This document shows, piece by piece, positions 24,678 to 33,728 of a DNA stretch of 64,000 nt. The notes beneath the pieces are model-generated. The model saw only the letters and a program-made list of their open reading frames with translations, was not told where the DNA came from and searched no databases. The DNA comes from Methylotenera_A sp046598525. GTDB taxonomy: Bacteria; Pseudomonadota; Gammaproteobacteria; Burkholderiales; Methylophilaceae. The first letter of the stretch is position 1; every line of letters begins with the position of its first letter. The translations under genes and the position numbers were made by a program. The stretch spans positions 248,001-312,000 of the forward strand of contig JBKJIJ010000008.1 of assembly GCA_046598525.1 (NCBI GenBank), written 5' to 3'.

Positions 24678-25940
24678 TTATTTCAGCTGTTCGTAAAGTA
24701 AAGAAACAATACGATTAGCCGTTGAGCTGCGATTGCGATTGCCTTCAGCATCCACAACATTCACGCGCGTGCCGCCATTTTCGGTTTCAATCACTTTAAT
24801 GCGATATTGCTTTGCTGGATCGGTTTTTTCATCGGTGCCTTTCCAAAATTTCAGCTTATCAATAATGGTGGTTTCTTCTTTTACTTTGGATTTATTTTCC
24901 GCTTCAGGGTCATCTTTCCAAAACGCCAAGGTATCTAACAAGCCTTTTTTCTTTTTAGGGCCGTCATCAATATCCACATCGGAATAGCGCACAAAAAATG
25001 TACCGTTAGAGCGGTCTTTGTCTTCAATCACAAAGCCAATTCTATCTAGCGCCAAACCAACACGGCGCCAGCCGCGATCAAACGGATCATTTAAATTCAG
25101 CGTTACGCTGCTATCGGCTTCTTTAAACACTTCTGCACGTTTTTCTGAAACGGGATTAGCAACGATTTGCTGTGCGCGTTTTTCTTCAACACCCAGCTTT
25201 ACCATTAAGCGGCGCATTAATTCAGCATCCAAATCGCCATCTTTTTCTTCTACTGCTGTTTTAGAAGAATCCAGACGGTAGCCTGTATCAATTTCGCCTA
25301 ATTGGGTTTGAATTTTGTTTTTACCATCATCCGGCGCACTGCTTACTGTGCGATGCGTCATGTAAATTTCTGTGGTGCCTTCTTTTTCGCCACGCTCTAA
25401 ACGGGTGCGAAATTTACGTCTATCAGCCAAACCCGATAATTTATCTAACCACTTATCAAATTTTTCGCCAATATTTCGTTTTTCGTCTTTTGCTTTAATC
25501 GCATCGGCTTCAATCCATTCGGTTTCCATTACACCTGTTTCAGCGTTTTCTACCCGTACTGCAAAACCTTGATCAATCCAAAATTCGCGTACTGCAGGCC
25601 AGATTTTTTCGGCTGGTGCATTAACCACCAACCAACGTTGCGCGCCGGCTTTTTCCATGCGCACACCCTCAGTGTTTGGCAAAATCACCTCAACACCCGC
25701 TTCTTGTCCTTCTTGCCCTTGATTATAAGTGCTGTAGCTGGTGCTTCCGCCTGGCACATTGTAGGCATCGCTGGTTTTAATGCTGGTTAAATCTGGCGGC
25801 ACTTCTAACGGTTTTGCGCGGCCAGCACCTTTGTAATCGGATGTTGTATCAATAAACGGAATTGAATCGCAGGCAGCGACTAAAGACGTTAATAAGATTA
25901 AAGCTGTTAATTTTGCGACTAATTTTGTTTCAAATTTCAT
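24678..25940 (-). CDS. bamC: Outer-membrane protein assembly factor BamC
   Basis: A 420-residue lipoprotein of the BAM complex, which folds beta-barrel proteins into the outer membrane. The signal peptide ends in LVAAC (Cys at residue 23), followed by the unstructured N-terminal segment with LEVPPDLTSIK, which binds BamD in E. coli. Then come two helix-grip domains: WPAVREFWIDQGFAVRVEN and, near the C-terminus, FDRGWRRVGLALDRIGFVIEDKDRSNGTFFVRY. A KFWK/WKGTDEKT linker separates the parts of the second domain. ATG at 25940 has GGTGG 8 bases upstream. It follows dapA, the classic dapA-bamC order. Confidence 0.93.
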   Translation of the reverse strand: MKFETKLVAKLTALILLTSLVAACDSIPFIDTTSDYKGAGRAKPLEVPPDLTSIKTSDAYNVPGGSTSYSTYNQGQEGQEAGVEVILPNTEGVRMEKAGAQRWLVVNAPAEKIWPAVREFWIDQGFAVRVENAETGVMETEWIEADAIKAKDEKRNIGEKFDKWLDKLSGLADRRKFRTRLERGEKEGTTEIYMTHRTVSSAPDDGKNKIQTQLGEIDTGYRLDSSKTAVEEKDGDLDAELMRRLMVKLGVEEKRAQQIVANPVSEKRAEVFKEADSSVTLNLNDPFDRGWRRVGLALDRIGFVIEDKDRSNGTFFVRYSDVDIDDGPKKKKGLLDTLAFWKDDPEAENKSKVKEETTIIDKLKFWKGTDEKTDPAKQYRIKVIETENGGTRVNVVDAEGNRNRSSTANRIVSLLYEQLK

Positions 25941-25995
25941 TTTAATTACCACCATTTATACATTGCTATTTATTACGATATTAAGCGCAATTGAT

Positions 25996-26874
25996 TTAGC
26001 TAAAAATTTCAGCGCGGTTCATGGCATTTTTTAGCACGTCATGATACTGCGCAGACAAATTGACCATCGGTAATCGAATACCTGTTTTTATTAAACCCAT
26101 TTGCTGTAAAACCCATTTAGCTGGAATTGGGTTTGCCTCTACAAATAGTTTTTGATGCAATGCAAATAATTTTGCATTAATTTCACAAGCTGTTTTTACG
26201 TTACCCGCCATGGCGGCAACACACATTTCATGCATTAATTTTGGTGCCACATTAGCGGTAACTGAAATCACGCCATGCGCACCAAGCAGCATTAACGCCA
26301 TGCCTGTGGCATCATCGCCACTGTAAACGGCAAAATCTTTTGGCAGACGCAACAGTAAATCGGTGCCGCGCTCTATGCCGCCAGTGGCATCTTTAATGCC
26401 CACAATATTGCTAATAGCTGACAAGCGTATGACAGTATCGTTATGAATATCACAACCGGTACGGCCAGGTACGTTATACAAAATCTGCGGAATATCTACC
26501 GCCGCCGCAACCGCAGCATAATGCTGATATAAGCCTTCTTGCGTTGGTTTATTGTAATAAGGTGCCACCAAAAGGCATGCATCTGCGCCTAATTCTTTGG
26601 CGTTTCGCGTCAGTTCAATCGCCTCACGCGTAGAGTTGGCGCCTGTGCCGGCGACTACCGCAACACGGCCAGCCACTTGCTCTACCGTTGTTTTAATCAG
26701 CAAGCAATGTTCATTCACATCCACCGTTGGCGATTCACCCGTAGTGCCCACAATCACAATACCGTCTGTGCCCGCGTCTATGTGCCAGTCAATTAACTTG
26801 CGCAATGCGTCCAAATCTAAACTGCCATCGTCAAACATGGGTGTAACGATTGCAACCAAACTACCTTGCAACAT
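25996..26874 (-). CDS. dapA: 4-hydroxy-tetrahydrodipicolinate synthase
   Basis: DapA condenses pyruvate with aspartate semialdehyde in the lysine and diaminopimelate pathway. The 292-residue protein has the TIM-barrel aldolase signature: GTTGESPTV at the N-terminal loop, the catalytic YNVPGRTG tyrosine loop and the Schiff-base lysine in GIKDATG. The length fits the family (about 292). It starts a minus-strand unit with bamC and an MBL hydrolase. Across 275 bases upstream is the divergent rnf operon. Confidence 0.97.
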   Translation of the reverse strand: MLQGSLVAIVTPMFDDGSLDLDALRKLIDWHIDAGTDGIVIVGTTGESPTVDVNEHCLLIKTTVEQVAGRVAVVAGTGANSTREAIELTRNAKELGADACLLVAPYYNKPTQEGLYQHYAAVAAAVDIPQILYNVPGRTGCDIHNDTVIRLSAISNIVGIKDATGGIERGTDLLLRLPKDFAVYSGDDATGMALMLLGAHGVISVTANVAPKLMHEMCVAAMAGNVKTACEINAKLFALHQKLFVEANPIPAKWVLQQMGLIKTGIRLPMVNLSAQYHDVLKNAMNRAEIFS

Positions 26875-27108
26875 ATAAAACCTTGCTAAATAAAAATTAG
26901 TTCTATTTTAACCGAAACTCACCACTAAATGCGAATCACTCACGCAATCAAGCTGTTTAGGCGAATTAAATAGTGAATACAAAAGCCATTGTTTAAAGAT
27001 TTTGAATTGCATAGCTGATTATTTTTAACAACGCTGCATACAAGCGTTTGGTTGAATTTGATGCGATTTTTGCTGACTAAGGTTAGGCTTAATAGCCGCA
27101 TAAAGTTG

Positions 27109-27114
27109 TATAAT
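27109..27114 (+). promoter_or_regulatory. Candidate -10 box for the rnf operon
   Basis: TATAAT, preceded by TG-like GTTG bases, lies 42 bases before the rnfA ATG, in the divergent 281-base dapA/rnfA gap. Only weak -35 candidates precede it (for example TTAGGC near 27083, spacing longer than ideal). The rest of this gap holds no recognised gene or RNA. Confidence 0.4.
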
Positions 27115-27155
27115 CACACTTGGTTTGAAGTCATCAATTTAAGGTTAAATTGCCG

Positions 27156-27740
27156 ATGTCAGAAAGTTATATTTTCATATTAATCAGCACGGTTTTAGTC
27201 AACAACATCGTATTGGTTAAAATTTTAGGCTTATGCCCATTCATGGGGGTTTCTAAAAAATTAGAAGCCTCTATTGGCATGGCAGCCGCCACGGCGTTTG
27301 TGTTAACCATTGGCTCTATGACCAGCTGGGCCATTAACTTTTACCTGTTAGAGCCAAATAATTTGCAATATTTGCGCACACTGTCGTTTATTGTGGTGAT
27401 TGCAGGTGTGGTGCAATTTACCGAAATGGTCATGGAAAAAAGCTTTCCGCTGCTTTACCAAATGCTGGGTATCTTCTTACCGCTAATCACCACCAACTGC
27501 GCTGTGCTTGGCATTCCACTTTTAAACGCGCAAGCCAGCAATGGCTTTATTCAATCTGGCTTATATGGTTTTGGCGGTGCGCTTGGCTTTTCATTGGTGT
27601 TGATACTTTTTGCCTCAATGCGCGAACGATTAGAAGCGGCCGATGTGCCTGTGGTGTTCAAAGGCTCTGCTATTGCCATGGTAACCGCCGCGCTGATGAG
27701 TCTTGCGTTTATGGGCTTTGCCGGCCTAGATAAATATTAA
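27156..27740 (+). CDS. rnfA: Electron transport complex subunit RnfA/RsxA
   Basis: A 194-residue membrane subunit of the Rnf complex, which moves electrons between ferredoxin and NAD coupled to ion transport. Six hydrophobic segments and the family motifs are clear: TVLVNNIVLVKILGLCPFMG near the N-terminus, VVQFTEM, LPLITTNCAVLG and SLAFMGFAGL. RnfA and RnfE have opposite topology and share the [2Fe-2S] Cys ligands inside the membrane; the LGLCP and TNC cysteines are both present. The ATG at 27156 matches the start of other RnfA proteins. First of six rnf genes. Confidence 0.95.
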   Translation: MSESYIFILISTVLVNNIVLVKILGLCPFMGVSKKLEASIGMAAATAFVLTIGSMTSWAINFYLLEPNNLQYLRTLSFIVVIAGVVQFTEMVMEKSFPLLYQMLGIFLPLITTNCAVLGIPLLNAQASNGFIQSGLYGFGGALGFSLVLILFASMRERLEAADVPVVFKGSAIAMVTAALMSLAFMGFAGLDKY

Positions 27741-27748
27741 GTTAAATA

Positions 27749-27873
27749 TTAAAAATGCAATTATCAAAGCCATACTGCGTTGCTTATAAAAAACGTCTGC
27801 TTACATATAACCCATATGCCGCGCAAACGTTTTTTATGCGCGCCTTGTCTGCCTTAGAAACTAGCATTTTTAA
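27749..27873. repeat. Long hairpin repeat, copy B (between rnfA and rnfB)
   Basis: Outer arms TTAAAAATGC (27749-27758) and GCATTTTTAA (27864-27873) are perfectly complementary. Inner arms ATAAAAAACGT (27786-27796) and ACGTTTTTTAT (27827-27837) pair over 11 bp. CATAT and ATATG form the tip. The core resembles copy A, with TGCGTTGC before and GCGCGCCTTG after the inner stem. It sits inside the rnf operon. Confidence 0.72.
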
Positions 27874-27908
27874 AGACTTCTTAAAGAAAGATTTGCTAAC
27901 GCAATAAG

Positions 27909-28487
27909 ATGTTAACCGCTTTAATCATCATGATTGGTTTAGCGCTTGGCTTAGGTGCCTTGCTTGGCTATGCTGCGCTTAAATTCAAGGTAGAGGGTGA
28001 CCCGCTGATTGCGCGTATTGATGCTATTTTGCCGCAAACGCAATGTGGTCAATGTGGCTTTCCTGGCTGTAAGCCTTATGCCACCGCCATTGCAGAAGGC
28101 CGCGCTGATATTAACCAATGCCCGCCCGGTGGCGATACAGGCGTGCGTGCTTTGGCCGATTTAATGGGCATGGAATACAAGCCGCTTAACGCCGAAAATG
28201 GCGTAGAAAAACCAAAATCGGTGGCTTTTATAGATGAAGCCACCTGCATTGGCTGCACTTTATGCATTCAAGCTTGCCCAGTAGACGCGATTTTGGGTGC
28301 AGCAAAACATATGCACACTATTATCGCCAGCGAATGCACGGGTTGCGAATTGTGCGTGGCGCCCTGCCCTGTAGATTGCATTAGTATGCAGCCTATTGGT
28401 GAAACGCCCGATAATTGGAAGTGGAAATATCCGATGATTCCGATTAAAAGCATTGCAATTACGCCTGTGCATGGCGCTTTAAAATAG
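27909..28487 (+). CDS. rnfB: Electron transport complex subunit RnfB
   Basis: A 192-residue membrane-anchored Fe-S protein that receives electrons from ferredoxin in the Rnf complex. One N-terminal hydrophobic helix, then a [4Fe-4S] motif of the ferredoxin-like FIRST domain (CGQCGFPGCKPYA ... CPPGG), then two 4Fe-4S ferredoxin motifs (CIGCTLCIQACPVD and CTGCELCVAPCPVD). All twelve ligands look present. About the usual length for this subunit. It is separated from rnfA by 168 bases containing hairpin repeat B. Confidence 0.96.
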   Translation: MLTALIIMIGLALGLGALLGYAALKFKVEGDPLIARIDAILPQTQCGQCGFPGCKPYATAIAEGRADINQCPPGGDTGVRALADLMGMEYKPLNAENGVEKPKSVAFIDEATCIGCTLCIQACPVDAILGAAKHMHTIIASECTGCELCVAPCPVDCISMQPIGETPDNWKWKYPMIPIKSIAITPVHGALK

Positions 28488-28497
28488 CGCTTAAAAT

Positions 28498-30540
28498 ATG
28501 AATGCCATTGTTAATTTAGTGAATTTATTTAAAACCGCCAAGGATATTTTTCCTTTTCATGGCGGTGTGCATCCGCCTGAAAATAAAACGCAATCCACCC
28601 AATTACCGATTGGTCAATTACCGATTCCAGAAAAAATCGTGCTGCCTTTGCGTCAGCATGTGGGCAATATTCCTAAAGTCAAAGTTCAGGTGGGCGATTA
28701 CGTATTAAAAGGCCAATTAATCGCAGAGGCAGAAGGCACGGTGTCGGCAGCGATTCATGCCAGCACTTCTGGCACCATTAGCGCCATTCAAGACGCGATT
28801 ATTCCACACCCATCTGGCTTGCCAGACCGCTGCATTGTTATTACGCCTGACGGCAAAGACCAGTGGATTGAAAAAACCCCGCAAGATTGGCGCAATGCAG
28901 AGCGCAAAACGCTAGTTGCTAGCCTGCGTTTATCCGGCATTGTTGGTTTGGGCGGCGCTACATTTCCAACCCACATTAAATTGCGCGCTGATGGCAAAAG
29001 CGGCGTGCACACATTGGTGATTAACGCGGCCGAGTGCGAACCTTATATTAGCTGTGACGATATGCTAATGCGCGAACTTGCCGATGAAATCGTCAAAGGC
29101 ATCACTATTGCCCAATATTTGCTGGGCGCCGAAAACGTGATTATTGGCATTGAAGACAATAAGCCAGAAGCAGCCAAAGCCATGCAGGCCGCTATTAATG
29201 GCCATGCAAGCATGCAAGTTAAAATTGTGCCTACGCTTTACCCCAGCGGCGATGCCAGACGCTTGGTGCACTTGGTTTTAGGCACAGAAATTCCGCATGA
29301 TAAACGCTCTACCGAAGTGGGTTTGCAGGTATTTAACGTAGCCACTGTAGTGGCGCTATACCGTTATTTTGAGCTGGGAGAGCCGTCTATTAGCCGCATT
29401 GTTTCAATGACCGGCAATGTGCAAAACCCGCAAAATTTTGATGTATTATTTGGCACGCCAATGTTGCATCTGGTAAAAGCGGCTGGCGGCGAAAAAGCCA
29501 ATACCACGCATTTTATTATGGGCGGCCCTATGATGGGCTTTGATTTGCCCAGCACCGATGTGCCGATTACTAAAGCCGCCAATTGTATTATTGCCGCATC
29601 GCCCAACTTATTTGCGCCGCCGCCGCCGGCCATGCCGTGCATACGCTGCGCGCGCTGTGCTGATGCTTGCCCCGTTAATTTGCAGCCGCAAGAGTTGTAT
29701 TGGTTTGCTAAATCGGATAATTTTGAAAAAGCCAACGACTACAAGCTGTTTGATTGCATAGAATGCGGCGCCTGCAGCTATGTATGCCCTAGCGACATAC
29801 CATTAGTACAATATTATCGCTATGCCAAAAGTGAGATTATTGCCCTAGATAAAGCCAAAGAAGCGGCCGATCTAGCGCGCGAGCGTAACGATTTTAGACT
29901 AGCAAGAATTGAGCGCGAAAAACAAGAGCGCGCACAAAAACATGCTGAGCGAGCGCAAGCAGGTAAAGCCGAAGCGGCGAAAACTGAGCCAACAAGTCAG
30001 ACAAATGAAAACGCAGCAACTACAACTGGCGCCGATGATGCTAAAAAAGCAGCCATTGCAGCCGCGATTGAGCGCGCAAAAGCATTAAAAGCAGCAGCGC
30101 AAAATGGCACGGGTGAACAAACTGGTATAGCTGAGCAAAAAACACAGCCTGAAAAACCAGCACCGGCCGATGATGCCGCCAAAAAAGCGCTGATTGCCGC
30201 CGCCATTGAGCGTGCAAAAGCACAGAAAGCCGCCGCTTTAGCGACTGGTGATGCGCCCAAAAATGTGGTCGATGCAGCAGAGCCAATTAAAAAAGAAATT
30301 GCAGAAATTGAAGCGCGCCGTGAAGCGGTTGGCTTAATAAGCGATGAAAAGTTAACGCCAGAAACAAAATTAGCACAGCCTGCAAAACCCATTAATGCAG
30401 ATGCCGCAGCTGAAAAACAAGCCTTAATCGCCGCCGCCATTGCGCGCGCAAAAGCACAAAAAGCAGCCGCTGATGCCGCAAAACTAGTGCAATCAGAACT
30501 AACGCAATCAGATATTAAGTCAGAAACAGGGAAAGAATAA
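28498..30540 (+). CDS. rnfC: Electron transport complex subunit RnfC with repetitive C-terminal tail
   Basis: A 680-residue peripheral subunit that binds NADH, FMN and two [4Fe-4S] clusters. Core: FHGGVHPPENK near the start, the RnfC barrel-sandwich and flavin domain (GLGGATFPTHIKL), and two clusters, CIRCARCADACP and CIECGACSYVCP. Beyond residue ~470 lies a lysine/alanine-rich tail with three copies of an ~22-residue helical unit: KKAAIAAAIERAKAL, KKALIAAAIERAKAQ and KQALIAAAIARAKAQ. Tails like this are known in proteobacterial RnfC but vary in copy number. It lies 10 bases after rnfB. Confidence 0.95.
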   Translation: MNAIVNLVNLFKTAKDIFPFHGGVHPPENKTQSTQLPIGQLPIPEKIVLPLRQHVGNIPKVKVQVGDYVLKGQLIAEAEGTVSAAIHASTSGTISAIQDAIIPHPSGLPDRCIVITPDGKDQWIEKTPQDWRNAERKTLVASLRLSGIVGLGGATFPTHIKLRADGKSGVHTLVINAAECEPYISCDDMLMRELADEIVKGITIAQYLLGAENVIIGIEDNKPEAAKAMQAAINGHASMQVKIVPTLYPSGDARRLVHLVLGTEIPHDKRSTEVGLQVFNVATVVALYRYFELGEPSISRIVSMTGNVQNPQNFDVLFGTPMLHLVKAAGGEKANTTHFIMGGPMMGFDLPSTDVPITKAANCIIAASPNLFAPPPPAMPCIRCARCADACPVNLQPQELYWFAKSDNFEKANDYKLFDCIECGACSYVCPSDIPLVQYYRYAKSEIIALDKAKEAADLARERNDFRLARIEREKQERAQKHAERAQAGKAEAAKTEPTSQTNENAATTTGADDAKKAAIAAAIERAKALKAAAQNGTGEQTGIAEQKTQPEKPAPADDAAKKALIAAAIERAKAQKAAALATGDAPKNVVDAAEPIKKEIAEIEARREAVGLISDEKLTPETKLAQPAKPINADAAAEKQALIAAAIARAKAQKAAADAAKLVQSELTQSDIKSETGKE

Positions 30541-30541
30541 C

Positions 30542-31561
30542 TTGAACCGCTCACCCCATATTTCGAATGCACCAAGCGTTGGCAACATTATGTTTAAAGT
30601 GTTGCTGGCATTGGTGCCTGGCATTGCGGCTTATGTGTGGGTGTACGGCGGCGGCATATTGGTCACATTAATATTGGCAACTATCACGGCTTTGGTGGCA
30701 GAAGCGGCTATGCTTAAAATGCGCAAACGCCCGATTCAACCGTTTTTGCTGGATTACAGCGCCGTGGTCACGGCTTGGTTATTGGCTCTTGCCATTCCGC
30801 CAATCGCACCTTGGTGGATGATTGTTGTAGGCACGTTTTTTTCGATTGTAATCGCCAAACAATTATATGGCGGCTTGGGTTACAACCCTTTTAACCCTGC
30901 CATGATTGGCTACGCGGTGTTATTAATTTCGTTCCCCGTCATCATGACTAAATGGCCAGCCGCATTGCAATTAGCCCAAACGCCATTAAACTTTAGCGAC
31001 CAATTACACCTGATTTTTAGTGGTGCATTGCCGCAAGGCGTGCAAATCGATGCCATTACCTCAGCTACACCGCTGGATTATTTAAAAACGCAATTAATGC
31101 TAAAGCACGATGTAAGCAGCATCACGCAAGCGCCAGTCTTTGGGGTGCTAGGTGGCAAAGGTAATGAATGGATTACTGGCGCCTATTTATTAGGCGGCTT
31201 GTATTTGTGGCAACAAAAAATTATCTCTTGGCATTTGCCAACGGCGTTTTTAGCGGCGCTGGCCTTGATTTCTGGCGCTTTTTGGTTGGTTAATCCAGAA
31301 CATTTTGCTTCACCGCTGTTTCATTTATTTAGTGGTGCCAGCATGTTATGCGCGTTTTTTATCATCACCGACCCAGTCAGCGGCCCAACCACACCAAACG
31401 GCAAATTATATTTTGCCGCTGGCGTGGCGGTAATTGCTTATTTAATTCGCGTTTATGGCGGCTACCCAGATGGCATTGCCTTTGCTGTGATTTTTATGAA
31501 TATTTGTGTGCCGTTGATAGACGCGCATACGCAGCCGCGCGTATTTGGTCATCAAAAATGA
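30542..31561 (+). CDS. rnfD: Electron transport complex subunit RnfD
   Basis: A 339-residue membrane subunit with about nine to ten hydrophobic segments that carries a covalently bound FMN. The flavin-attachment sequence TSATPLDYLK matches the S/T-x-AT motif of RnfD/NqrB. Conserved stretches GYNPFNPAMIGYAVLL and DPVSGPTTPNGKLYF are present. The start codon is TTG at 30542, one base after the rnfC stop, with GGGAAAG about 10 bases upstream. Its stop codon lies inside the left arm of hairpin repeat C. Confidence 0.95.
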   Translation: MNRSPHISNAPSVGNIMFKVLLALVPGIAAYVWVYGGGILVTLILATITALVAEAAMLKMRKRPIQPFLLDYSAVVTAWLLALAIPPIAPWWMIVVGTFFSIVIAKQLYGGLGYNPFNPAMIGYAVLLISFPVIMTKWPAALQLAQTPLNFSDQLHLIFSGALPQGVQIDAITSATPLDYLKTQLMLKHDVSSITQAPVFGVLGGKGNEWITGAYLLGGLYLWQQKIISWHLPTAFLAALALISGAFWLVNPEHFASPLFHLFSGASMLCAFFIITDPVSGPTTPNGKLYFAAGVAVIAYLIRVYGGYPDGIAFAVIFMNICVPLIDAHTQPRVFGHQK

Positions 31562-31674
31562 AACTAGCTTCTCACTTCAGCGTTGCGCGTCAAAAAACAC
31601 TCCTAACATATTACCCATATGCATCGTCATATTTTTTGCCGCGCGCCTTGAATTGCTTTGCTAGTTTCATTTTT
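31554..31674. repeat. Long hairpin repeat, copy C (between rnfD and rnfG)
   Basis: Outer arms AAAAATGAAACTAGC (31554-31568) and GCTAGTTTCATTTTT (31660-31674) are perfect inverted repeats of 15 bp. The left arm contains the rnfD stop codon, and the right arm ends in a T-run. The middle holds GCGTTGCGCG, CATAT/ATATG and GCGCGCCTTG, as in copies A and B. It could terminate or process the rnf transcript. Confidence 0.75.
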
Positions 31675-31687
31675 TTGGATTGTTGTT

Positions 31688-32308
31688 ATGTCTGAAACCA
31701 TACTCAAACACGCCTCTAAAACCGCCATCACGCTAATTGCGTTTGCGGTGGTTTTTACCGCGTTATTGGTGTTTGTATTTCAAATCACCAAACTGCCTAT
31801 TGAGAAAAGTGAAGCGGCTGCGCGCTTAAGTTTGTTCCGCCAAATTGTGCCGCATAGCATGCACAATAACGATTTGCTAACAGACACAGTAACCATTGCG
31901 CCAAATGATTTGCTGGGAAATAAACAGCCCACTATTGCTAACCGCGCGCGTATTGATAATGCGCCAGCGGCGGTGATTATTGAAGCGATTGCGCATGACG
32001 GTTATAGTGGCGATATTAAGCTGCTGATTGCGATTAAGGCCGATGGTAGCATTAGCGGCGTGCGCGTGTTGGCGCATAAAGAAACACCTGGCTTGGGCGA
32101 TTATATTGATATTGCCAAAGATAACTGGATTAAACTATTTGATAACGAATCGCTCTTAAAGACAGCAGAGCCACAATGGAAAGTTAAAAAAGATGGTGGT
32201 GAATTTGACTATATGGCGGGCGCCACCATTACACCGCGCGCCATTGTAAAAGCGGTGCACAAGGCCTTGCAATATTTTGAAGCCAACAAAAAGAGCTTAT
32301 TTGCCTAA
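31688..32308 (+). CDS. rnfG: Electron transport complex subunit RnfG
   Basis: A 206-residue subunit with one N-terminal membrane helix (TAITLIAFAVVFTALLVF) and a periplasmic FMN-binding domain. The covalent-flavin motif is in AGATITPRAIV (S/TGAT-type, Thr attachment). HKETPGLGDYID is the other family hallmark. The ATG at 31688 gives the typical N-terminus; a TTG-type start 10 codons earlier falls inside hairpin repeat C and is rejected. Confidence 0.94.
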   Translation: MSETILKHASKTAITLIAFAVVFTALLVFVFQITKLPIEKSEAAARLSLFRQIVPHSMHNNDLLTDTVTIAPNDLLGNKQPTIANRARIDNAPAAVIIEAIAHDGYSGDIKLLIAIKADGSISGVRVLAHKETPGLGDYIDIAKDNWIKLFDNESLLKTAEPQWKVKKDGGEFDYMAGATITPRAIVKAVHKALQYFEANKKSLFA

Positions 32309-32335
32309 AAATGATTACCTAAACTAGGTTAAAAA

Positions 32336-33025
32336 ATGAATCAATTTAACGAAATCGCCCATAACGGGCTTTGGAAGCAAAACCCAGGTGTAGTGCAGTT
32401 ACTGGGTTTATGCCCTACTTTGGCGGTGACTACATCAGCTGTTAACGGCCTAAGTTTGGGCTTTGCTACCGCCTTGGTGATGGCCGCTTCAAACGGTGCC
32501 GTATCGCCAGTGCGCCGCTTTGTGCCATCTGAAATCCGCGTACCTGTTTTTATTATGGTGATTGCGGCATTAGTCACGGTTATCGATTTAACGATTCATG
32601 GCTTTGCAGAGCCATTGCATAAAGTGTTGGGTATTTTCATCCCCTTAATTGTGGTGAATTGTATTGTGCTGGCGCGTGTAGAATCGTTTGCGGCTAAAAA
32701 TCCACCTGCGCCTGCAATTTGGGATGGCTTTATGATGGGCATAGGCTTAACTTTAGTATTAGGATTATTGGGTGGTATTCGCGAAATAATTGGCAAAGGC
32801 ACGCTGTTTTCTGGCTTAGATTTAGCCTTTGGCGCTAGCTTTAAAAGCTATGTGTTGACCATTATTCCGGATTACCAAGGCTTTTTATTAGCCATTTTGC
32901 CGCCTGGTGCCTTTTTGGGCTTAGCTGGTTTAATCGCCGCCCGTAATTGGGCAGAGTTACGCAAAACGTCTGCGCCTACTCTGCCAACTGACTTAACTTC
33001 CAGCGCGCTCAAGCCTTCTATCTAG
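32336..33025 (+). CDS. rnfE: Electron transport complex subunit RnfE/RsxE
   Basis: A 229-residue membrane subunit, topologically inverted partner of RnfA. Family motifs: NGLWKQNPGVVQLLGLCPTLAVT near the N-terminus, IPLIVVNCIVLARVE and GLTLVLGLLGGIRE. The LGLCP and VNC cysteines can take part in the shared iron-sulfur site with RnfA. It lies 27 bases after rnfG and 25 before nth. This completes the A-B-C-D-G-E set. Confidence 0.95.
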   Translation: MNQFNEIAHNGLWKQNPGVVQLLGLCPTLAVTTSAVNGLSLGFATALVMAASNGAVSPVRRFVPSEIRVPVFIMVIAALVTVIDLTIHGFAEPLHKVLGIFIPLIVVNCIVLARVESFAAKNPPAPAIWDGFMMGIGLTLVLGLLGGIREIIGKGTLFSGLDLAFGASFKSYVLTIIPDYQGFLLAILPPGAFLGLAGLIAARNWAELRKTSAPTLPTDLTSSALKPSI

Positions 33026-33050
33026 AACCGGCCAATTAGTTAAATACTTT

Positions 33051-33728
33051 ATGAATGCCGAAAAACGTGCAGAGATTTTTAGACGCTTAAGTGTTGCGAT
33101 TCCCAAGCCGACTACCGAGTTAGAATTTAGCAGTACGTTTGAGTTATTAATCGCGGTCATTTTATCGGCACAAGCCACCGATAAAGGCGTGAACATTGCC
33201 ACGCGCAAATTGTTTGCTGTCGCCAATACGCCGCAAGCGATATTTGATTTAGGCATTGAAGGTTTAGAGTTCTATATTAAAACCATAGGCCTGTATCACG
33301 CCAAAGCCAAAAATGTAATTGCTTGCTGTGACCGATTAATTCAATTACATGAATCAGAAGTGCCCAATAACAGAGGCGCACTAGAAGCCTTGCCAGGTGT
33401 GGGCCGCAAAACCGCCAATGTAATTTTGAATACTGCTTTTGGTGAGCCCACTATTGCGGTGGATACGCATTTATTTAGGCTGGGAAACCGCACCAAGCTG
33501 GCGGTTGGCAAAAATGTGCTGGCGGTTGAGCAAAAATATTTAAAAACAATCCCCAAACAATTTATGCACGATGCGCATCATTTATTAATATTGCATGGCC
33601 GCTATACCTGCACCGCGCGCAGCCCTAAATGCGGCGAATGTTGCATTGTAGATTTGTGCGAATATACGCATAAAAATATTGCAACGCCGCATTTAATGGC
33701 TGGTGAAACGGTAATTGCAAACCTATGA
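33051..33728 (+). CDS. nth: Endonuclease III
   Basis: A 225-residue DNA glycosylase/AP lyase that removes oxidised pyrimidines in base excision repair. The helix-hairpin-helix LPGVGRKTANV carries the catalytic Lys, VDTHLFRLGNR the catalytic Asp, and the C-terminus has the [4Fe-4S] motif C-x6-C-x2-C-x5-C (CTARSPKCGECCIVDLC). All key residues are intact. The position after rnfE is the classic rsxABCDGE-nth arrangement. The stop codon overlaps the first unit of a short ATGAAA tandem repeat. Confidence 0.97.
   Translation: MNAEKRAEIFRRLSVAIPKPTTELEFSSTFELLIAVILSAQATDKGVNIATRKLFAVANTPQAIFDLGIEGLEFYIKTIGLYHAKAKNVIACCDRLIQLHESEVPNNRGALEALPGVGRKTANVILNTAFGEPTIAVDTHLFRLGNRTKLAVGKNVLAVEQKYLKTIPKQFMHDAHHLLILHGRYTCTARSPKCGECCIVDLCEYTHKNIATPHLMAGETVIANL

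Noticed and set aside
29997..30575. 192-codon reading frame antisense to the rnfC tail
   Set aside because: Ala/Ser composition mirrors the repetitive rnfC tail; no independent evidence.
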